From assembly GCA_905214625.1 (NCBI GenBank), contig CAJMMQ010000008.1, positions 1 through 64,000 on the forward strand: a stretch of 64,000 bases of DNA. The letters are read 5' to 3'. The notes under the pieces are model-generated. The model had not been told where the DNA came from. It ran no database searches and saw only the letters and a list, made by a program, of their open reading frames with translations. The position numbers and the translations under genes were made by a program. Positions within the stretch are counted from its first letter, which is position 1. Each line of letters opens with the position of its first letter. The DNA is from an uncultured bacterium. Its GTDB lineage: Bacteria; Bacteroidota; Bacteroidia; Bacteroidales; Bacteroidaceae. Of the stretch, positions 44,789 to 52,043 are shown piece after piece.

Positions 44789-46542
44789 CTTTTATTAACA
44801 TCGTCTTCTCTTTTGTTTATTCCACGCAGAAAGTCTTCGAGCGAGTCTTCCTGGCGAAGTCGTAGTTTTTTGCGCAGGCGTGTTCGTGATTTCTTGATGC
44901 TGTCTGGTTGCACTGACAGCATCATGGCAATTTGTTTGCCATACATTCCAGTGCGTATGTATGCGCAAAGGCGTAGTTCATATTCAGTGAGAGCAGGGTG
45001 CATCTCTTTAAGTCGGATGAAAAATCCGGGATGTACCTGCTCAAAATGAGCACGAAACTTGTGCCATTCGTCTTCTTCGCTGGCATGTGCACGGATTTGA
45101 TTCTTCAGTTCTATCACTGTGCTTCTGGTTATTTGTCCGGTATCGCCTCCATTGTCAATGCGCTGTAGCAATTCGTCAAGCATCTGGTTTTTCTCTATCA
45201 GCATCAATGAATTTGAAACCAGTTCGCGGTTTTTTGAGTCCATTTCTAATTGAAATTGTAACTCTTCGTTTTTCAATCGTGTTTCAAGTCCTTTGTTTTC
45301 TAGTTCTTGTATACGTTTTTTTGCTAAAGCCTTACGGCGTTGTGACCAGAATCCATAACAGGCAAATCCACAGGTTAATACGACAACAATAAGAATAAGA
45401 ACAAGCAAAATTCTGTGTAGTCTAGCTTCAGCCTGTTGCCGTGCTAAAGTTGCTTCATAATTGTTTATTGCTGCTCTACTTTCCATATGGTAGACTTCAG
45501 TCAGATTCCCTGCTTTTTGAAGCGAGTCTTGGTAGATTTGTGATCTATCTAAATAGTAATATGCAGAGTCCCAGCGTTCTTGCATCCTGAATGAATTAGC
45601 CATGCCGTTTAGGGTTGGTAATAAGAGCCTGTTATTTTTATTTTTTTTAAGGTAGTTCCATACTTTGCGATAAAATAGAAGTGCACTGTCACTTTTATTT
45701 GTATAAAGATAAGTCGCACCAAGATTTACACTAGCTTGCATTATGTATGTTTCATGATTGTAAAGAATTGCAGTTTTGTAGGCAATTCGTGAGATTTTTT
45801 CGTTTAGTTTAATGCTTTTTATAAAGCTTATAAGTGACGAATATGCTTCAAGTATAAAGGCTGTGTCTTTTTTTGATTCTGGTTGATTCATTATGTTTTT
45901 TATTAATGCTATCGCTTCTTTTGTTTGCCCTTTTGAATTTAGAATATTGGCAAGGTTTAGCTGATTCTTAATGCGATATTCCTTTTTGTTGCAAAGATAA
46001 TATAAGCTGTCGGCTCTGTGTAAATAATCGTATGCTTTATTATGTTCGCCCAACTGCTGAAAAATCGTTCCGATAGTGACACATGTATTTGCAATGTTTA
46101 TTTTGTCGTCTACTTTTTCCAAATATTGTAATTGTTTATAGTAAGCTTTATATGCCTCAAAATAAGTCATATTGTTCACCGTACAATTTATGATAAGTCT
46201 TTCAAGTCGGTGGTAATCATATTCATAATGTATAATATCTACAAGTTTTATTGCTTTTCGGGCTAATGATTCGGCTGAATTTAGTTGTGAATATTTCCAC
46301 ATCCAAAATGCGTCCCAATACATAGCTCGCCACATTAGTACAGGCTTGTCTTTGTGCCTTCTTGCTATGACGTACATGGATTTTATATAAGTTTTGAATT
46401 TTTCAGGATGTGAAAAATTATCCATGTCGTGTTCGCATATAGTGGTAAGAGAATCGAAAGGCCTACACACAGGTTTCCAACTTTTTGCAGAAATAGTTTG
46501 TAAAACTATAGAAAATGATAATATGATGAATAATTTTACCAT
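44785..46542 (-). CDS. TPR sensor-regulator with LuxR-type HTH
   Basis: A 585-residue protein: signal peptide (about 1-19), a periplasmic TPR domain (about 60-360, e.g. QLGEHNKAYDYLHRADSLYY), one membrane helix (about residues 382-402: LHRILLVLILIVVVLTCGFAC), a coiled coil, and a C-terminal LuxR-like HTH (PALTEYELRLCAYIRTGMYGK, then IAMMLSVQPDSIKKSRTRLR). This one-component layout is common in Bacteroidetes. It is divergent from the large secreted protein gene and probably regulates it. Base composition is uneven: 17 of 60 bases are G/C at 45841-45900 against 27 of 60 at 44881-44940. It converges on surE with a 4-bp overlap and no terminator. Confidence 0.85.
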   Translation of the reverse strand: MVKLFIILSFSIVLQTISAKSWKPVCRPFDSLTTICEHDMDNFSHPEKFKTYIKSMYVIARRHKDKPVLMWRAMYWDAFWMWKYSQLNSAESLARKAIKLVDIIHYEYDYHRLERLIINCTVNNMTYFEAYKAYYKQLQYLEKVDDKINIANTCVTIGTIFQQLGEHNKAYDYLHRADSLYYLCNKKEYRIKNQLNLANILNSKGQTKEAIALIKNIMNQPESKKDTAFILEAYSSLISFIKSIKLNEKISRIAYKTAILYNHETYIMQASVNLGATYLYTNKSDSALLFYRKVWNYLKKNKNNRLLLPTLNGMANSFRMQERWDSAYYYLDRSQIYQDSLQKAGNLTEVYHMESRAAINNYEATLARQQAEARLHRILLVLILIVVVLTCGFACYGFWSQRRKALAKKRIQELENKGLETRLKNEELQFQLEMDSKNRELVSNSLMLIEKNQMLDELLQRIDNGGDTGQITRSTVIELKNQIRAHASEEDEWHKFRAHFEQVHPGFFIRLKEMHPALTEYELRLCAYIRTGMYGKQIAMMLSVQPDSIKKSRTRLRKKLRLRQEDSLEDFLRGINKREDDVNKS

Positions 46543-46653
46543 AATTTGTGACTGCTCTTATAGATATGTAGATTCAATGTAACAAAAATATTATGCATTT
46601 CATTAATATTTATAGTTTTTTTATTTGTCGTTATTTAATAATCTTAAATGGCA

Positions 46654-46661
46654 CAAAGGTA
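46654..46661 (-). promoter_or_regulatory. -7 box for the TPR/LuxR regulator
   Basis: TACCTTTG on the minus strand. A second candidate, TATTTTTG, lies at 46583-46590. Neither has a clear -33 partner. Confidence 0.4.
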
Positions 46662-46702
46662 GGCAAAAAGAATGAAAAATATTATTTTAATAATAAAAAA
46701 TA

Positions 46703-46725
46703 GGGATGTCCCCCATGTGTCCCCT
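46703..46725. promoter_or_regulatory. GC-rich block, candidate regulator-binding site
   Basis: GGGATGTCCCCCATGTGTCCC stands out in an otherwise AT-rich divergent region. It contains the near-repeat ATGTCCCC/TGTGTCCCC and sits 10-30 bp upstream of the -33 element of the secreted-protein promoter, a normal position for an activator. Confidence 0.4.
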
Positions 46726-46735
46726 TGATAAATTG

Positions 46736-46765
46736 TTGCTTAATCGTGTAGCTTACTTATATTTG
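46736..46765 (+). promoter_or_regulatory. Promoter for the large secreted protein
   Basis: TTG at 46736-46738, 19 bp, TATATTTG at 46758-46765, 30 bp before the ATG. Confidence 0.65.
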
Positions 46766-46795
46766 TATATAGTTTAATTTAAAAATCTTACTATT

Positions 46796-49069
46796 ATGAA
46801 AAAATGTCTATTTTCCATGTTGGCACTCACAGTAGTTTGCCTATGGGTTGGAAACAGCGCAAATGCGCAGAGAATTTATAATGTAAATTATTCAAATAAT
46901 AAGCAAAAATTTGAAAACTTCAAGATTTTTGAAGAACAGACATTTGGAAATATACGGAGAATTCGCACAAACAAAAAAACTCTTGCTTCTGAAGATTTGA
47001 TAAATGTTACTTTAGAATTAAAATATAATCCAGATATATTTTTACCTATATATGGAGCTGCTTATAATTCCGATATTACTGCTGAAGTTGGTTATAAAGG
47101 AAATAATAAGATTGATATGTCTATCCCCAAGGGGGTGTATGATTTTATGTGTGATTTTTCTATGACATTAGATAATACAAGTGTTATTGCTCATTGTGTA
47201 AGAGAACTTGTTGATGTTGTAAAAGATACAACTGTGGTCCTTGATGCAGGAGAAATTTCTAGACGAGTTAGTGTTAAATCTTATTCTCCAACTGGCGAAT
47301 TATGTTATGTTCCAAAATATGATGAAGAATCAAATGTTATTATTGATGAGGGAACTGTTGACAATATGCATATTTCAAGTTTTTATTTGTTAAAAGGATA
47401 TGGATATGTGTCGGGAATTACAGGTGGATTTAGTTCTGATTTTGGTGATGAAGATGGAGCTTCTGAATATGATTTTTATGTTAATGAACTTAGTGACCGT
47501 TATATTTTGGCTCAAAGTCGTATTTCTGAAGAGAATGGAATGTATTATGTGAATAAATTTGTTACAGAAGGAACTGAAAAAAAAGTATTATCAAATAACC
47601 CTAATGATTTTTGCCTATATGAAGCAAAGTATGATTTTAGTCCTCTTGGAGAAAAAATGGATGAACACTTTACGGCTTTAGACCTTATAAATATGTATAA
47701 TTATAAAGAACTAACCAATGTTAGTTTGAAGAATACAAAGCGTTTATCTTCTGAAAATATGATAAAGATTTTTATTGATGCACCAAAAGAAATAGAGAGT
47801 GTAAATGATAAATTTGACATTATGGTTTATCCTAAAATTAGTGATTATACATATTCGCGCATAAGAGAATTTTCATACGGTGATGTGGTATATAGAGATA
47901 CTGTTTTTACTGATCTTTATAATATAGGTTTGCCTATGTTTATTGATAAAATGGGAATAGAATATGTAAATAATGGGCATGCCGCTTATGGAAATTATGC
48001 ATTTCAGATACCAGCACCAGAAGAAGGTAAAGATATAGAAATGTTTGAATATCCAGGTCATCCTTCATTTTCATATACAGATAGCAAAATAAAGATGGGA
48101 TATGGGAATAGTTGTCCTATAAATGCATTTATGGCTAGAAATTTATTTGACGATGCTTATAATTGGAATGTCTCTTATTTATCACCATGTTATATTGGAA
48201 GATTGGGGGAAATCCGTATGAGTGATCTTTATGTTCTAAAGATGAGTCTGAAATATAATGGAGAAGAAGTGTTAGGCAATTTCAACCAATTGGATAGCTT
48301 GATGACTGCATGGGCAGAGGAAAAACATCCATATGGTGAAATAGACTTGACTCTCACAAATGAGAATGTAGATGTTGACGGTATATCTGGCTATAATTTA
48401 ACCCGAATAATATATGATCAGCGTAAAGAAGATTGGACCGCACCAACGTTACAGATGCTTCATTTTAAAAATACTGATGGTATGATAACAGACCGCTTTG
48501 ATGTTCCGCAAGACGGAATATTGGAATTTTGCGGTGGCGATTTTAATCTTCAGAATAAAAATGATTTATTTTACTTCGACTGCAAGGAGCAAGCCGTAGC
48601 CGTTGCTTATTCACCTTACGGACAGGACAGCTGGACTGAACTTGCCGTTGATGAGATACCTGAACTTTACCGCATGCCGGGCTTTGGCTATTTCTATCTT
48701 GGCTCGCTTGAAAGCGTAAACCGTGAGAGCAGTAACGGATGGTATGATTTGAAGATAACATTAACTGACGCTTCGGGCAATATGCAGGAACAGACCATAA
48801 GCCCAGCCTTCCGCATAGGAAACGTTACAGGTGTTAGTGAGACTTTGCAAAGCACGATGTCTCTGCGCCATGTTGGTCGACAGCTTTATGTTGATGGTGT
48901 AGACAATGCTGGTGTGTCGGTCTATACTGCTGATGGTATGTGTGTTGTTAAGGCTGCTGATGCAGTTACTCGTCCGGTCTCTCTCGGCAACGTTGCTCCT
49001 GGTATGTATGTGGTTAGGGCCACAGCTGCTGATGGCAGACAGATAGTCAGAAAAATAACAGTACACTAA
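46796..49069 (+). CDS. Large secreted protein with T9SS-type C-terminal tail, two-part base composition
   Basis: A 757-residue exported protein with signal peptide (ending SANAQ). Residues about 30-580 match nothing I know. From about 590 an Ig/Fn3-like segment appears (ILEFCGGDFNLQ, YFDCKEQAVAVAYSPYGQD, WYDLKITLTDASGN), then the last ~75 residues form a type-A sorting tail (VYTADGMCVVKAADAV, VAPGMYVVRATAADGRQIV). The coding sequence is AT-rich up to about 48,550 (15 and 20 G/C of 60 at 47581-47640 and 47041-47100), then switches to 30 of 60 at 48601-48660. Probably surface-exposed or released. It is divergent from a TPR/LuxR regulator. Confidence 0.8.
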   Translation: MKKCLFSMLALTVVCLWVGNSANAQRIYNVNYSNNKQKFENFKIFEEQTFGNIRRIRTNKKTLASEDLINVTLELKYNPDIFLPIYGAAYNSDITAEVGYKGNNKIDMSIPKGVYDFMCDFSMTLDNTSVIAHCVRELVDVVKDTTVVLDAGEISRRVSVKSYSPTGELCYVPKYDEESNVIIDEGTVDNMHISSFYLLKGYGYVSGITGGFSSDFGDEDGASEYDFYVNELSDRYILAQSRISEENGMYYVNKFVTEGTEKKVLSNNPNDFCLYEAKYDFSPLGEKMDEHFTALDLINMYNYKELTNVSLKNTKRLSSENMIKIFIDAPKEIESVNDKFDIMVYPKISDYTYSRIREFSYGDVVYRDTVFTDLYNIGLPMFIDKMGIEYVNNGHAAYGNYAFQIPAPEEGKDIEMFEYPGHPSFSYTDSKIKMGYGNSCPINAFMARNLFDDAYNWNVSYLSPCYIGRLGEIRMSDLYVLKMSLKYNGEEVLGNFNQLDSLMTAWAEEKHPYGEIDLTLTNENVDVDGISGYNLTRIIYDQRKEDWTAPTLQMLHFKNTDGMITDRFDVPQDGILEFCGGDFNLQNKNDLFYFDCKEQAVAVAYSPYGQDSWTELAVDEIPELYRMPGFGYFYLGSLESVNRESSNGWYDLKITLTDASGNMQEQTISPAFRIGNVTGVSETLQSTMSLRHVGRQLYVDGVDNAGVSVYTADGMCVVKAADAVTRPVSLGNVAPGMYVVRATAADGRQIVRKITVH

Positions 49070-49120
49070 AATGAAACATAGCAAAATGTGCTGATTTTGT
49101 AAGCATTACATTTCTTTATT

Positions 49121-49150
49121 ACTGCCGGACTTTATAATCCGGCAGTTTTT
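49121..49150 (+). terminator. Terminator of the secreted-protein gene
   Basis: ACTGCCGGA (49121-49129) pairs with TCCGGCAGT (49138-49146), followed by TTTT. Confidence 0.85.
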
Positions 49151-49333
49151 GTTTTCATATTTTTCAGATTTGTGATTTTGTATAATACGATTATTATGCT
49201 GAAATTTAAACGTCTGATTTGGTTAAATCTGATGACTTACGATTATTGAATTTATGCAAATACAAGATAAAGCAAGTATAATTAGCTTTAACAAAAAACG
49301 TCTTATTTGTTTCATTGTTTCCGTTTTTAGTGC
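49151..49333. other. AT-rich spacer before lpxB
   Basis: Non-coding, with no notable repeat. Confidence 0.4.
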
Positions 49334-49341
49334 TATTTTTG
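49334..49341 (+). promoter_or_regulatory. -7 box for lpxB
   Basis: TATTTTTG, 41 bp before the lpxB ATG. No well-placed -33 element. With surE displaced, lpxB would depend on a promoter here. Confidence 0.5.
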
Positions 49342-49382
49342 CATGTCTAGTTTATTAAGAACAATTATTTTAAACAACCATA

Positions 49383-50537
49383 ATGAAATATTATCTTATT
49401 GCCGGTGAGGCAAGTGGCGACCTTCATGCGTCGCGGCTTATGCAGTCGCTCAGAAGAGTCGACGGCGAGGCTGAGTTCCGTTTCTTCGGAGGCGACCTTA
49501 TGTCGGCTGCCGGAGGCATGCGTGTGCGCCACTATCGCGACTTGGCTTACATGGGTTTTGTGCCTGTTCTGCTGCATCTTAGAACCATATTCAGAAACAT
49601 GGCTTTCTGTAAGCGCGACATAACAGAGTGGCATCCTGATGTGGTGATATTGGTTGATTATCCGGGTTTTAATCTCGACATAGCCAAGTTTCTGCATGCC
49701 AAGACTTCAATACCTGCGTATTATTACATCTCGCCAAAGATTTGGGCATGGAAGGAGTACCGCATAAAGAACATAAAGCGCGATGTCAGCGAACTGTTCT
49801 CCATTCTGCCTTTCGAGGTGCCCTTCTTTGAAGGCAAGCACGGCTACAAGATACACTATGTGGGCAATCCTACGGCCGACGAGGTGAGCGGATTCTTGAA
49901 GACCTACACCGATTCTTACGACGAGTTCTGCTCTAAAAACGGGCTCGACTCACGCCGTCCTGTCATTGCTTTGCTGGCCGGAAGCCGCAAGCAGGAGATA
50001 AAGGACAATCTGCCGGCCATGATAGAGGCTGCCTCGCGCTTTGCCGACAAGTATCAGCTTGTGGTGGCGGGAGCGCCGTCGATAAGTGCTGACTATTATG
50101 CCGGGTTCATATCCGGACAGCCCGTAAAGATAGTCTACGGACAGACTTACGAACTGCTCGCCCATTCGCGTGCGGCTGTTGTAACCAGCGGAACGGCCAC
50201 TCTTGAGACGGCTCTGTTCAACGTGCCGCAGGTGGTGTGCTACGAAACTCCTATACCAAAGGTCATCGCCTTTCTCCGTAAACATCTGTTGAAGGTTAGA
50301 TACGTTTCGCTTGTCAATCTCATTGCCGACCGTGAGGTGGTCAGGGAGCTTGTTGCCGACACATTTTCTGTTGATAACATTGCCGCTGAACTGTCGCGTC
50401 TGCTGCCCGACGGAGCTTGTCGCAGCAGCATGATTGATGGATATGCCGAAGTGCGCAGAAGGCTCGGCGACAAAATAGCTCCCGACAACGCGGCTGAGAT
50501 CATGGTGCGGCTGCTGAAGAAAGAGGTCGACGAATAG
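49383..50537 (+). CDS. lpxB: Lipid-A-disaccharide synthase
   Basis: A 384-residue GT-B glycosyltransferase that joins UDP-2,3-diacylglucosamine and lipid X in lipid A synthesis at the inner membrane. Family stretches are LIAGEASGDLHASRLM (about 4-19), VVILVDYPGFNLDIAKFL, YYISPKIWAWKEYRIKNIK, HYVGNPTADEV, ALLAGSRKQEI and AVVTSGTATLETALFNVPQVVCY. Full length. It normally follows surE in Bacteroides. Confidence 0.96.
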   Translation: MKYYLIAGEASGDLHASRLMQSLRRVDGEAEFRFFGGDLMSAAGGMRVRHYRDLAYMGFVPVLLHLRTIFRNMAFCKRDITEWHPDVVILVDYPGFNLDIAKFLHAKTSIPAYYYISPKIWAWKEYRIKNIKRDVSELFSILPFEVPFFEGKHGYKIHYVGNPTADEVSGFLKTYTDSYDEFCSKNGLDSRRPVIALLAGSRKQEIKDNLPAMIEAASRFADKYQLVVAGAPSISADYYAGFISGQPVKIVYGQTYELLAHSRAAVVTSGTATLETALFNVPQVVCYETPIPKVIAFLRKHLLKVRYVSLVNLIADREVVRELVADTFSVDNIAAELSRLLPDGACRSSMIDGYAEVRRRLGDKIAPDNAAEIMVRLLKKEVDE

Positions 50538-50646
50538 CCCGTGTGGAATATTTTTGCCACGGCATTTCTGTCTTCACCAGTGCAGTTGTATGTGCTATTG
50601 AATAAAATTCTTTTATTTGCTTAAAATAACACGGCCGTTTCTGATT
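50538..50646. other. Spacer after lpxB
   Basis: Non-coding; no structure noted before the GTGGCCG repeats. Confidence 0.4.
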
Positions 50647-50710
50647 AAAAAGTGGCCGGTTTACGCCTCAAAAGTGGCCGAGTTTTGACCCGTAACTCGG
50701 CCACTTTTGA
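50647..50710. repeat. AAAGTGGCCG repeats with a 17-bp hairpin
   Basis: AAAAGTGGCCG occurs at 50648-50658 and 50670-50680 in direct orientation and once inverted. Arms 50668-50684 and 50694-50710 form a perfect 17-bp stem with a 9-nt loop. It could terminate lpxB transcription, but the T-run after it is short. Confidence 0.7.
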
Positions 50711-50912
50711 TTTATAACTAAATGCCTTGTTATTGCTTACAGTATACACTATGGCGCATGTCTGTATTGAAAAATGTTTATGTACGGAGTCTGTTTTGCT
50801 TACGATTTTTCGCCTAAAAATTATCATGCCGGTTGAACGTATTGAAATTTTTACTAATTTTGTATCGGCTAATGATGAAAAACATCAACCGAAATGAAAC
50901 AGATTTACAGAC

Positions 50913-51103
50913 TTAACCCTAGATTAGACGTTATGATTTAGCCTGTATTTTTGCTTTATATTAAGTGGATTATCGTTTGATTTTTCGCAGTCATAGCGGG
51001 CTATGTCAAGAAAGGCCGGAGGAAAAGTCGCCAATAAAAGACAAAAAGACGGCTGAAAGCATGAACATACCAAACTTATATACGGTCTAATGACTTAGGC
51101 TTA
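50913..51103 (+). repeat. TAGCGGGCTA repeat family, copy 3 (fullest copy)
   Basis: 191 bp: TTAACCCTAGATTAGACG, GTTATGATTTAGCC, TTGCTTTATATTAAGTGGAT, the palindrome CATAGCGGGCTATG (50992-51005), GACGGCTGAAAGCATGAA and TATACGGTCTAATGAC...TAGGCTTA. It serves as the reference for the other copies. No coding potential. It ends 41 bp before the promoter of the GLPGLI gene. Confidence 0.8.
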
Positions 51104-51143
51104 ATGTGGAATGATTTGCGAACATTTTTGCGAACAGCAGATT

Positions 51144-51174
51144 TTTGTGCATTGTGCTAAATCGAGTAATTTTG
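51144..51174 (+). promoter_or_regulatory. Promoter for the GLPGLI/barrel operon
   Basis: TTTG at 51144-51147, 19 bp, TAATTTTG at 51167-51174, a full consensus match. It lies inside the longer frame from 51111, so the start is set at 51210. Confidence 0.75.
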
Positions 51175-51209
51175 CTTATAAAAATAATAAAATTAAACTG
51201 TTTGAACTT

Positions 51210-52043
51210 ATGAAGAGAATTTGTGTTATACATTATTTGTCTTTATTTCTTCTTGCTTTGTGCAGTCATGTACCGTCGGCGGCTCAGTCGGACACAGCTG
51301 TCATGCGTATCAGTTATGACGCTAAGTTTAAGACTTGTGTTGAAAGACCGGAAATGCAAGACGAGATGGAACTGCTTATTGGCAATAAGTGGAGCAAGTT
51401 TTATTCTTCGGCAAACATACGACAACAGCATGTGCTTGACAGCGTGGTGCAGGCCACGGGTGGACAACTGCAACAGGCTTTGGCTGCAAGCACACGGATG
51501 AGAGGAAGTGGAACGCTTGGGCAGAAATATATGGTGATGAAGAATTATCCGGCTGACGGTAAACTTACTTATACACTTAATCTGCATGGTTTTGCCCTTA
51601 AGTCTGAGGAGAATATGCCTGCGTTTGACTGGCAACTGGCCGACGGCGACTCGATAATAGCCGAGTATCACTGCAACAAGGCAAGGACAAAGTTTCGCGG
51701 ACAGACATGGACGGTGTGGTATGCGCCTGACATCGCCGTGAGCGACGGTCCTTGGAAGCTGTGCGGACTGCCGGGACTTATAATGAAGGCTGAAACAGAT
51801 AACGGCTGTTTCTCGTTTGTATGCACGGCTGTAAGAAAGGGCAGGGGAAAAAGCATTACGATGGAAAAGACAAAATATAAATCTGTTGAGCCGAAAGAGC
51901 TGCAAAAGATTACAGAAATGGAGATTACCGATCCTGTAGGGCTGATGACGAGGCTGACGGGCCTTGCTCCGTCTGTCAGTAAGGGCAGAACGAAGCAAAG
52001 AAAGGTTACGCCGGTACTTATAGAAGACTATGACTGTGAGTGA
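51210..52043 (+). CDS. GLPGLI family protein
   Basis: A 277-residue exported protein. Signal peptide (about 1-25, ending PSAAQ). The family motif is present as CGLPGLIMKAE after GPWK; upstream are KFYSSANIRQQHVLDS and WYAPDIAVSDGPW. GLPGLI proteins are confined to Bacteroidetes and have no proven function. They often sit beside TonB-type outer-membrane proteins, as here: the barrel gene starts within its last 14 bp, which points to translational coupling. Confidence 0.88.
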   Translation: MKRICVIHYLSLFLLALCSHVPSAAQSDTAVMRISYDAKFKTCVERPEMQDEMELLIGNKWSKFYSSANIRQQHVLDSVVQATGGQLQQALAASTRMRGSGTLGQKYMVMKNYPADGKLTYTLNLHGFALKSEENMPAFDWQLADGDSIIAEYHCNKARTKFRGQTWTVWYAPDIAVSDGPWKLCGLPGLIMKAETDNGCFSFVCTAVRKGRGKSITMEKTKYKSVEPKELQKITEMEITDPVGLMTRLTGLAPSVSKGRTKQRKVTPVLIEDYDCE

